Origin: Xestospongia bergquistia
Taxonomy: Eukaryota > Porifera > Demospongiae > Haplosclerida > Petrosiidae
DNA length: 64,000 nt
Reading direction: 5' to 3'
NCBI GenBank assembly: GCA_963965975.1
Contig: OZ014413.1
Location: forward strand, 6,641,501 to 6,705,500
Of the stretch, positions 33,396-45,300 are shown one piece after another. The notes under the pieces are model-generated. The model did not search any database. It was not told the DNA's origin and saw only the letters and a program-made list of their open reading frames with translations. Each line of letters begins with the position of its first letter. Position 1 is the first letter of the stretch. A program made the position numbers and the translations under genes.

Positions 33396-36300
33396 TCAAT
33401 CACAACAGTGTCTTAGGACAGGCTCTCTAAACTCTGAGCACGAACCATAAAATGAGCCACTGGAATTTGTTAATAGTGGTTGTCTGTTACTTGTTTTATG
33501 AGTAAATAACGATGACACTTTCATGTACCACAGACAAAAGTTCTCATATTTCCATTCAAACCATCTTTTTACAATGTTTACCTTTCTGCAAACCAAAAGT
33601 ACATGATATATAACGACCATCACCAATGTGACAAATGTCAGGAACACAGAAGAAAAACACATTATTTTTATCATTAATGTATCCTTGTAAAAAACATAGT
33701 AACATATGAGGTAAACAAGTGTTATATTCATTACCAAACCACTATCAAGGAGATTGATTAATTTGCTTCTAAATGGTTTGATATATGTTTGAATGGTAAG
33801 GAAAATTACCAACATTAAATTTGTTGCAAAAAGGAGAGAATAAACATCAGTAGCTCTATATTTGGCATATATTCCATACAAAGCACATAGCAACAGAAGA
33901 CGTAATGTAAACCAATATTGTTTACCTTCTTTATAAGGAGCATGGATAGCTTCTAAAATAGGTCGTAAGTACTTGTTGGTACATGCTAGTGGTCTAAGTG
34001 GTTTAGCAAAGAGAAGTAGAAATACATATGGTAACAGTAGACCAAGAACTACTATCAGAGTTACTATCATTAGTATATGATGGGAATATCCTCCATACTT
34101 GACAGTACCATCTAAATACCAAACATAATGTACATCATTGGATGTGTAAACTTCAGCATATGTCATTACATTGATCAATTGAAGGAGTAGTCTTGAGAAA
34201 GAGAGGTGTACAACAGTAACCAGTACTTGAACTGAGGAATGAGCTATTCTATTGGAAAGCTTTGGTGAAAAATGACTGAGGATAATCAGGACAATGACTA
34301 TTGTCAGAAGATAAAGTGGAAACACAAAATTAAGGCTAACTTTCCATAACTCTGTCATTCCATTGTAAAAACATCTAGGAAAGCCTGTCTCAAGATTTAA
34401 AACACGAATAATAAATATAGCAAATCCTGACAATTGATCAATTGAAGATTCAAAGTAATGATATCTTAACATATCAAGCAGACCACAATTAGCAGCCTGA
34501 GCATAGAATATAATTCCATTCAGTGTACCAGTTTTTAAGGTAAGTTTAAGAGCAAATAACAAGTAAATAAGAATTGGACCAGTGACTAGATCAATACTTA
34601 GTGATGTTATCCAAGCATTGCTACAATGCTGACATTCTGTAGACCCAAATACCACACTTAATCCCTCACTACATCTACCACATAATGTTCCTTCACGTTG
34701 ATATAAACACAATGGTGGATGATAGTCAGTGATACCATCTGAAAGTTTAAAGTTTTGTTTAGATGATAAGTCACCACTGTAGAAGTAAGGTAATGTGTGA
34801 TTGCTATTACAATAACCAATTGGACAAGCTAAAGATACACCAAAATGTGAATCTGTTTTGTTCTCATATTCTATTGTTCCAGCCCAAGAGATAAATGTGT
34901 AAAGTCTTGTTATTGTCTGACTACTCACATTACCAATAATAGGGACTGTAAGGTAATTATGATTTCTCAAGTTATCAAATGAAGATGAAAGTTCACAGAT
35001 TCCTTTTATCTTATTCAAATCAAATCCCAATGGACATGGATGTATTTTGACACTTTTTGTTAGAATTGATGGTTGATTGTATAGAGAGAATACAATCATT
35101 CCATCTATAATATTGAATTGATCATTTCCATGAACAGTCATACTAATGGTTGTGCAATTTTTGCCTTCTTGTATCAGTTGTTCTTGATCATAAAAAGACA
35201 ACCAGAGTTTTGTTGTTTTAGGAATATTTGGTTGTGAATATTTTCTGACAATATCAATTGCTATGGTAGAATAAACATTTCTATCAAGAGCATCATTAGC
35301 TGAAATACAGTAATAAATTTCCTGTCCTGGATATATTTGTAGAGATGGTTGCATATCAGCACCTTCTGTAAGATTTTGTGGAAGAGTTGAAACCTGGAGC
35401 AAAGAATTTGATTTTGTTTTAGTAAAATTAAAGTGTTGATTATAATATTTCATTACATCATGAGGAGATTTAAAAAAGTCGGAGTGGTTAATATAACATG
35501 AGAATAGAGGCTCCGCATATATTGACATTCCAGCTCTTTTTGCTTCATTGTCTGAGAACATTACTTGTTGAACATTTGAGTCAATATGTATGGCGCACTT
35601 TCCATCGCCTCTAGCATGTATAGCTCCTCCTAATAACTCAGCCCAATTATTAGTAAACGTGGCTATAACTTCGCTCATAAAATGTAGTTGACAGTTGCCT
35701 ACGAGAAGAATTGCAGGACCATTTGTGGCGTGATTATTAGTAAAAGTTAAATTACCAGATAGATAGATATTTGAACATTTAGAACTTATAACTGATCCAT
35801 AATTGTTACTGAAGATAGATGTCCCAGTGATCTTAACTTTATAAATTCTGCGGAAATAAAAAATACCTGCTGATGATACAAATGGGATTTCAATATATTG
35901 AGAATTGTTTGTAGCAATAGTACTGTCCAATGTAATAGAGACATTGCCTGTATTGTCAGCAAACTGATATACTGTGGCATATATACAAGATCCTGTATTT
36001 GCAGCAAAATTTTTGGAAAATGTACATCTGCTGAAATGAATATTTAGATGAACAAGTCCAGGATGATTAATACCAATGTAGACAGCTCCATAGACCAGAT
36101 TGTTTATTGGCCAGTTGTTAAGGCCTTGGTGTTTTAAAAATGATGTGTTAAAAATATAAAGTAGTGTTAGGCTTATTTCATTTGTGGATACATATAATGA
36201 AACCCAATAATATACAATGGCTGCTCCATTACACTGGTTATGATTAATGTTATGATTGAATACTGTATTGGTAATTGTTGTGTTAGTGTCAGCAAAAGTT

Positions 36301-36655
36301 TGATATTGTAAAATAAACATACCACCTGCAAAACTTCCGACATTTTGAAAAAAATGTGATTCATTTATATGAACTGACACCTGTCCACTACTTTGTTGTG
36401 TATAAAGTAATGTTAATCCAGCTGCATTGACAATAAGATTAGAACCACCAGAAGATGATGGATGTTCATTATAGTAGGTATCAGCAATGCAAGAATGAGT
36501 GTTGTAATCATAGTTATAAGAGAAAAAGACATTATTAATATGTACGCCAGAGACCTGTTCAACACTGTGCTCTTCTTGAAATGTATTGTTGATATCCATG
36601 TAATGAAGAAGAAAGCCACTTCCGATGCTATGGTTATTATTTTGGTGAACTTCAA
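33396..36655 (-). pseudogene. Beta-helix ectodomain / multi-TM membrane protein, copy A, 5'-truncated by the duplication
   Basis: The frame is open from the duplication junction (36657) to the stop at 33396, about 1086 codons. The first Met (36599) is internal: it corresponds to about residue 215 of copy B. The signal peptide and first ectodomain section are missing. What remains is an Asn/Ser-rich repeated ectodomain of beta-helix type, a Cys-rich neck (LCLYQREGTLCGRCSEGLSV then ECQHCS), and eight or nine membrane helices with a C-terminal tail ending EPVLRHCCD. Without a signal peptide it is unlikely to reach the membrane in the normal way, unless another first exon is used. The protein half from the neck to the end is almost identical to copy B; the ectodomain is much less so. 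Confidence 0.8.
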
Positions 36656-36661
36656 TACTTT

Positions 36662-37170
36662 AAGATTGGCAAAGCTTAACTGTTCACATGTAGGGTAATC
36701 AATTTTCAAAACATAACAATTAGTAATGAATAAATTTTCTAAGTCTATGTCCCACAATAGCTCAAAGACAAAATCAACAGTAAATATATAATCATACTTC
36801 AGTAAGGCAGGGAAGAGGGATTGCTGAGTTGATTTTGTTAATCTCTGACCCTGACAATAATGTCACTTAAAATTGCCAAACTGGCAAAAATCTGCAATGA
36901 CAAATTCCTTTTTATTGTCTTTAAACATTGCATGACTGACAATAACATCTAGAAAAACTCAAAGATCTTGAAAGATATATAACTCAAAACACATACAACA
37001 CTCATTTTGTTAATAACTATTGTGCTCTTACCTGAATCAGAAAATAATTCATCTAACTCAATAGTCTCTGCATTATAGGCCATGCTTGATCTTATCAACC
37101 TGGTATCTCTCTTTCTTGATCCTAACTTGCACTTGATCCTAAATATGATAGTCACATGATATAATAACAC
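36662..37170 (-). CDS. Possible exons of an unrecognised gene (copy B)
   Basis: Counterpart of 26426-26940. Both frames are kept: MAYNAETIELDELFSDSGKS and, below it, STQQSLFPALLKYDY, DFVFELLWDIDLENLFITNC and YPTCEQLSFANLK. Preservation of both frames after duplication is weak support for coding, since overall divergence is low. Confidence 0.3.
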
Positions 37171-37635
37171 CTCAGCATAGTAACATAAAAGAGGGTAAGA
37201 TAAAATAAAAGTATCAAATGTGCCTGAAATATGAACTCCTATACATACTATGTTTTGATAGCTGTTTCTTCAATGAATGTGCTTATATAAAGATACAGAC
37301 AGTCCAAAATTGACTCTTACTCTCCATTACAGTTCAAATTATTGATATGAATATACCACTATAGACACATACCAGCGAGTTTTTGTGTTGTACAAAATTA
37401 TAATCAAAATGTTATGACAACCCCACTTATAAAGCAGCACTTTAGTTCAATAGTAACTGAAAATAATTTTATCGTAAGAATAGATAATTATTATTATTAT
37501 TATATAACATGTGCTGTCTGTCAACAAGTATAGACAAGTACAACTATGTAGTACATTCTATAATATATAATAGAGGTATACATACAATAGTTTTAGTTAG
37601 GAATGATGACAACACAGTAGCATATCAAACAAATA

Positions 37636-38280
37636 ATACCAATGTTTTAGTTGTCAATCAGTAGTACTTTTATGCTCATGTCTACTTATTATTGCAATGA
37701 GCACTACTGATATTGATTCTGGACATAAACTAGCTGATTATAATCACATTTCTTTTATCTCTAATATTGCCTAATATTAATTTTCTTTCATTCCCATTTT
37801 TTAGTCTGCTAGCTGATGTAAAGACAGGTAGATATATCACTATTATCACTGGTGTATATTTCTCATTCATGTCTTGGATATTCAGTGGATTAACATTAAT
37901 TGCTGATTTATATTTTCACTTAAAACCCCTATATTTATCATTACTATCATTATCTTCATTTTTACAATTCATTGAATACTGAAGTATTCACTCCAATATC
38001 GTCCAATACAATATTGATCAATCAGTGGGAGAATCAGCTGATGAATTAAGTGCTATCATAATGATATTGGCACTTTATCAGTAGATTATTAATTAATGTT
38101 TTTATTGGAGTTGGACAGTGTCTGATTAAATGCAAAGTTTTTAATAGTGACCTATATACTATTAGGTATAAATGTGTCTGCAGTCATTGTCAATAATTTT
38201 CTCTTCAAACACTGGCTGGATACTACACTTCACAATATTAATCCTGTTAAAGTAATTGCTAAAGTACTAAACTATGCTAG
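37636..38280 (+). pseudogene. POT-family relic (copy B), cut by the internal deletion
   Basis: Same pieces as at 27400-28040 (FFSLLADVKTGRYITIITGV; DQSVGESADELSAI; KHWLDTT; VIAKVLNYAR). It ends abruptly at the deletion join at about 38,281, where AVKVLNYAR would have run into KNKYPR. Confidence 0.8.
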
Positions 38281-41200
38281 GACAGCAACAAATGATAGGT
38301 CGAGTAGTAGCAAAACAAAACTGAGACCAACTATCATTAACTCTGCCATCCTATTGTAAACACATGGAGAATGTATGGCTCAACATTCACAGTGCCTATA
38401 TATATATAAACACACCTTTTTCTGAATCATGTATAAAAGCAATATTAATGCATGAAGGATTAATACTTAATTATTATTTCAGGATGATGCATTGTTGAAC
38501 TTAAAGCAGCAAACTTTAACATTCGATTGTGATTGGTAAAGAAGAACAACAACATAAGTGTAATGTTTTATACTTTGAAAGTGAAGACTGTCATATTTAA
38601 TATATTTCAATTACTTAATTGGTTATTAATCGAGTTATATAATTTTAAATACAGTAAGAAGTATTTCACTATCATTTTAACAGAAATATCAAAGCTAATT
38701 CTTCCATTCATTTATTTGCAATTTAATTACAGACCTTATATTTAAATGTCAATACTTATTAACTTGTGTCATAGTATAAAACTTTTCATGTTGTTCTTCT
38801 TCTCTACCAAACATTGAATAACTCTACTTTACTTGTTTAGCATATAGCCTCTAGCAAAACTGGTTTTAATTTTTGAAAATGAATTGATTCTTTAAGTAGA
38901 ACAATTTAACACATTATGTGCTGTTAAATTGAAATTTATTAATTCCACAATGACATTAGCCAATTTATGAGAATCTGATTTTTATTAATATGCTTTTCAG
39001 TGTATAGTGTATAAGGTTATAAGCAGCAATATATACTGAATAGGTGGGTAGGTCCACATATATGATATGAGGTGTATCTCCTGTGAGATAAGTTTGTTCA
39101 TATCTGTTGCTCAAGTACTCATTAGCCTTGAGTATATGTAGTTTCACAGTATACACGTGCTAGTAATTCTGTTAGTATAATCCTCCTATAATAAACTATG
39201 ATTTTCTGTTGTGATATTTAAATTGTGCTTAGTTTTAGGATATTTCCATATATGCATATTATGAAATAATTAATATTACTTATGAATAAGCCGGCAAAGA
39301 GAAACAGCAGAAAAGGTTAAAATTATAATCAGAAAGACAATCTATTATTTATTCAAGATGCCTGTCTCTAGATTGAATACATAAATAATAAATATAAAAA
39401 ACTTTAATAGATGATTTAATAAAGTAGTGATATCTTAACACAATCTAGCAGACAACAAAAAGCAGCTTGACCATAAAATATAATTTCGTTTTGTGTACCA
39501 AGTTTTAATTAAGGTCTGATAACAAATAACAAGTAAATAGTTCTATTCTTATAGAAAACATTGTATTAGTCTATGATCAAGAACAATAAAGACTTAATTA
39601 AAGGTTCAGATGGTTTAATAAAAGAATCCATATTTGAGTTAGTTTCAAAAGAGATACATCATATTAAATAAACTGATAAGTGCACATTAACAGTTATGTC
39701 TTCATTTTACAATTATTTGTATCTTTATAATATTACTAGCCAACTTTATGGGAGTGTTGGTGATTTATTTAATATAGTTAGTTCTAGTTAATAATTTTGA
39801 AATTTGAATGATAAAGAAATGAGAGCATAACCATTGTACAGCTAGTGATATATATATAGTACCGCTACATTTCTTTTGACTTTGAGGTTTGGAGTTAATT
39901 GTTATGTTTAAGTGGTACTAATTGATAATCTAACTTTATAAAAAAAATTCTGACATTTTATATTTAGGAGATTTCAAAAATGTTTTTGGATAAGCCTTAA
40001 CATTTCATATTCTGCTAGTTTTATCATTTGTTGCTATGGAATATTGAAATAATGTATTAATTATTGATACATGCATGTCATCATGTTGATATTACCACAC
40101 AATTTCTGTTGTAGCACTAGTAGGGGAAATGTGAATGAGATACAAATATTACTTCTTAGGTTCATTGACCCATTTTATGTACAATGATGCTAGAATGTCA
40201 GAAAAAAAAACTATAAGGCACCTTTAAAATATGATAAACAGATCTGTTATAATAAATCATTTAATTGATTGTTGGTGGCCTGTAATTGTTTTTTGAATAA
40301 ATTGTTCTGTAACTAATATTCTCAAGATAAATTCATATTAAGTTAACTTTCAAGAGCTAGCATTGACTATTAGCATTTAAATGTGAATTATAATTAGTAT
40401 TAATAAATGTATACAATGTTTTGAGATTATTTTTCAGTAATATATGAAATATGTGATTTGATGTAAATGTTATTATACAAAACATACACATTGACTTTTA
40501 TAAATTACAAGTATCTAGACTGTGTTTGTTTTACTAATGCTAATAAAATTGAAACTTGTACTATCAGTAACAGTAATCATAACTATTACGAAGATAGTAA
40601 GTGTTAAATTACTAACTTTATTATACATTAATATACATTGCATTTCTATTTCTTACATAACTGTTTGATAATTGTCATCATTTGTCATAGCTACCCATTT
40701 GGAAAATTTCTTTAATGGAAGCCACAATGACTTGTTGTAGGATGAAGTGCAAAAATGTTTGTATTTGCTACAAAGGAACTGACAACAAGCATAATTCTAA
40801 TAACTAGTACTATTAATATAAGGATTTTTTTAACAGGACTTATTAATAATCGCTGGAATAAATGTTGTAATCAATGTTATAAGAGTTAGAGGCATCACTA
40901 ATATGTATGTCAGACATGTGTAAAATGCCTAAAAATTTTTAATATCCATGTAATGAAGAATTAGGCCACTTCCAATGCTTTTCTTATTATTTTGGTACAC
41001 TTCTACATAATAGCTGAATCAGACATATTAACACTATTAATATTAGAGTTATATAAATTTATACCAATCATAGCAAACTCATATGAGTAGTAGATGTTTT
41101 CTTCACTCATAATGACCTGACAATGAACAAAGACTAAGACAGTAGCATAAGATAAATTTTAATACAGAGTCAAACTATTGAGATATTCAGTCATTCTAGT

Positions 41201-41540
41201 ATCTTATTGGTTGTGAGATACATACCACAATTCTTAAATATCAATTTTTCTAGAGACACTTTAGTGTTAAAGAAAGGCAGATTCTTAAAGATTGTGAAGG
41301 AAACTCTGATATGTCATTACAAACATTATAGTCGCCCATTCTGTGAGAAGTTTGCTGTATATATCAATTTTATCACTTGATAGAAGATACCATGGAAGAG
41401 GATAAAATAGACAGAGATGCTTAATGTGTTTATGTGTTTTAAATGATAAAACAAGGCATTGGGAGGACTATGCTGTGTTACATGGGTACTGCTCTAAATC
41501 TGATGATAAGTTGACATGATATGTTTCACAACAATTACCT
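38281..41540 (-). pseudogene. Decayed beta-helix/multi-TM paralog (copy B)
   Basis: Near-identical counterpart of 29,313-32,560. It keeps the N-terminal ectodomain block (about 40,880-41,540) and the first-helix block (about 39,310-39,570), but has lost most of the middle-membrane block that copy A holds at 29,040-29,312. No open frame of the family survives. Confidence 0.7.
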
Positions 41541-41927
41541 AGAAATAAAAGTACCAGGATAGTTGAGAGTAAGGGTATTTTAAAAAGAGTTGGACTATAC
41601 TAAATAATGAAGGAATTAAACCCTAAAAGTATTGATATTGTAGTTGTTTTGTTATCTTTTGCAATAACTGATATTGTTATTACAATAACATTGAAAGTAA
41701 ATGTAGATGTAATTATGTAAAATTACACAAATCCAAGTTGATCTTTCAGATTTTCCCAAATCATTCATTATTAGACTGTTAGGAATAACTTAGATGACAT
41801 TTATTAATGTGATAATTATTAGAATGAGGTGTGATCCACCACCATACACCAAAATATTGTAACTAGATCTACTATTGAATCATAACAGATTCTCACTGAG
41901 GTGAACACATCAATAAATGCTAACAAT

Positions 41928-42158
41928 GGGTTTGACTATGAGAGTTGTACAACAGTTACCAGTACATGAACTGAAGAATGACTTATTGCGTCAAAACGCC
42001 TTAGAAGAAATGGTTGAGGATAATCAGGACAACAACTATTGTCAAGAGATAGAGTGGCAATACTAAATTGAGACCAACTTTCCATAATTTCATCATCCCA
42101 TTGTAAAAACATAGGGTAAAACCAAGATTCAGATTCAATGTCATTAATCACACACAGT
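41928..42158 (-). pseudogene. Fragment of the membrane part of a further beta-helix/multi-TM paralog (copy B)
   Basis: Identical in sequence to 32,950-33,180 (same 71-codon frame MINDIESESWFYP...), including the same frame break, so it was already dead before duplication. Confidence 0.7.
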
Positions 42159-42373
42159 GACTTTTATTAGTTAAGCCAGACTCTCATTAATTTTAAAGGA
42201 TAATACCCCTCCGAATTTTATATCTACAACAAGTGTGGCTGATATTTAATTATGATCCATACAAACCAAATAAAACATACATACTTATATCTACTCATAT
42301 ATGTAAACACATACATACAAACACAATGGCAACTTATTAATAATATACACACTCAAAACTTGTTTATACATAG

Positions 42374-45300
42374 TCAATCACAACAGTGTCTTAGGACAGG
42401 CTCTCTAAACTCTGAGCACGAACCATAAAATGAGCCACTGGAATTTGTTAATAGTGGTTGTCTGTTACTTGTTTTATGAGTAAATAACGATGACACTTTC
42501 ATGTACCACAGACAAAAGTTCTCATATTTCCATTCAAACCATCTTTTTACAATGTTTACCTTTCTGCAAACCAAAAGTACATGATATATAACGACCATCA
42601 CCAATGTGACAAATGTCAGGAACACAGAAGAAAAACACATTATTTTTATCATTAATGTATCCTTGTAAAAAACATAGTAACATATGAGGTAAACAAGTGT
42701 TATATTCATTACCAAACCACTATCAAGGAGATTGATTAATTTGCTTCTAAATGGTTTGATATATGTTTGAATGGTAAGGAAAATTACCAACATTAAATTT
42801 GTTGCAAAAAGGAGAGAATAAACATCAGTAGCTCTATATTTGGCATATATTCCATACAAAGCACATAGCAACAGAAGACGTAATGTAAACCAATATTGTT
42901 TACCTTCTTTATAAGGAGCATGGATAGCTTCTAAAATAGGTCGTAAGTACTTGTTGGTACATGCTAGTGGTCTAAGTGGTTTATCAAAGAGAAGTAGAAA
43001 TACATATGGTAACAGTAGACCAAGAACTACTATCAGAGTTACTATCATTAGTATATGATGGGAATATCCTCCATACTTGACAGTACCATCTAAATACCAA
43101 ACATAATGTACATCATTGGATGTGTAAACTTCAGCATATGTCATTACATTGATCAATTGAAGGAGTAGTCTTGAGAAAGAGAGGTGTACAACAGTAACCA
43201 GTACTTGAACTGAGGAATAAGCTATTCTATTGGAAAGCTTTGGTGAAAAATGACTGAGGATAATCAGGACAATGAGTATTGTCAGAAGATAAAGTGGAAA
43301 CACAAAATTAAGGCTAACTTTCCATAACTCCGTCATTCCATTGTAAAAACATCTAGGAAAGCCTGTTTCAAGATTTAAAACACGAATAATAAATATAGCA
43401 AATCCTGACAATTGATCAATTGAAGATTTAAAGTAATGATATCTTAACATATCAAGCAGACCACAATTAGCAGCCTGAGCATAGAATATAATTCCATTCA
43501 GTGTACCAGTTTTTAAGGTAAGTTTAAGAGCAAATAACAAGTAAATAAGAATTGGACCAGTGACTAGATCAATACTTAGTGATGTTATCCAAGCATTGCT
43601 ACAATGCTGACATTCTGTAGACCCAAATACCACACTTAATCCCTCACTACATCTACCACATAATGTTCCTTCACGTTGATATAAACACAATGGTGGATGA
43701 TAGTCAGTGATACCATCTGAAAGTTTAAAGTTTTGTTTAGATGATAAGTCACCACTGTAGAAGTAAGGTAATGTGTGATTGCTATTACAATAACCAATTG
43801 GACAAGCTAAAGATACACCAAAATGTGAATCTGTTTTGTTCTCATATTCTATTGTTCCAGCCCAAGAGATAAATGTGTAAAGTCTTGTTATTGTCTGACT
43901 ACTCACATTACCAATAATAGGGACTGTAAGGTAATTATGATTTCTCAAGTTATTAAATGAAGATGAAAGTTCACAGATTCCTTTTATCTTATTCAAATCA
44001 AATCCTAATGGACATGGATGTATTTTGACGCTTTTTGTTAGAATTGATGGTTGATTGTATAGAGAGAATACAATCATTCCATCTATAATATTGAATTGAT
44101 CATTTCCATGAACAGTCATACTAATGGTTGTGCAATTTTTGCCTTCTTGTATCAGTTGTTCTTGATCATAAAAAGACAACCAGAGTTTTGTTGTTTTAGG
44201 AATATTTGGTTGTGAATATTTTCTGACAATATCAATTGCTATAGTAGAATAAACATTTCTACCAAGAGCATCAATAGCTGAAATACAGTAATAAATTCCC
44301 TGTCCTGGATATATTTGTAGAGATGGTTGCATATCAGCACCTTCTGTAAGATTTTGTGGAAGAGTTGAAACCTGGTGCAAAGAAGAATATGATTTTGTTT
44401 TAGTAAAATTAAAGTGTTGATAATAATATGCCATTATTTCATGAGGAGATTTAAGAAAGTCTGAGTTGTTAATATAACATGAGAATAGAGGCTTCGCATA
44501 TATTGACATTCCACTTCTTCTTGCTTCATTGTCTGAGAACATTATTTGTTGAACATTTGCGTCAATATTTATGGCGCACTTTCCATTACCTCTAGCATGT
44601 ATAGCTCCTCCTAATAACTCAGCCCAATTATTAGTAAACTTGGCTATAACTTCGCTCATAAAATGTAGTTGACAGTTGCCTACGAGAAGAATTGCAGGAC
44701 CATTTGTGGCGTGATTATTATTAAAAGTTAAATTACCAGATAGATAGACATTTGAGCCTTTAGAACTTATAACTGATCCATAATTGTTACTGAAGATAGA
44801 TGTCCCAGTGATCTTAACTTTATAAATTCTGTGGAAATAAAAAATACCTGCTGATGATACAAATGGGATTTCAATATATTGAGAATTGTTTGTAGCAGTA
44901 GTACTGTCCAATGTAATAGAGACTTTGCCTGTATTGTCAGCAAACTGATAGACTGTGGCATATATACAAGATCCTGTATTTGCAGCAAAATTTTTTGAAA
45001 ATGTACATCTACTAAAATGAATATTTAGATGAACATGTCCAGGATTGACAATACCAATGTAGACAGCTCCATAGTCCAGATTGTTTTTTGGCCAGCTGTT
45101 AGTGCCTTGTTGTTTTAAAAATGATGTGTTAAAAATATAAAGTGGTGTTAGGCTTATTTCATTTGTGGATACATATAATGAAACCCAATAATATACAATG
45201 GCTGCTCCATGACAGTGCCCAAAGTTAATGTTATGATTGAATACTGTATTGGTAATTGTTGTGTTAGTGTCAGCAAAAGTTTGATATTGTAAAATAAACA

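Larger units (their letters stand above)
26422..36657. repeat. Tandem segmental duplication, copy A (about 10.24 kb)
   Basis: The DNA from about 26,422 reappears from about 36,658 at an offset of 10,236 bases (27531 pairs with 37767, 27911 with 38147). After position 29,312 the offset falls to about 8,978 (32958 pairs with 41936, 33396 with 42374), because copy B lacks about 1.26 kb. The right edge of copy A falls inside a coding exon of the beta-helix gene at about 36,657, where its frame meets a stop formed at the join. Copy A also differs by small indels in AT-rich DNA. Confidence 0.9.

Noticed and set aside
33396-36599. Treating copy A as a complete 1067-residue gene starting at the internal Met 36,599
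   Set aside because: The frame is open upstream of that Met to the duplication join, and copy B shows that the true protein begins about 215 residues earlier with a signal peptide.
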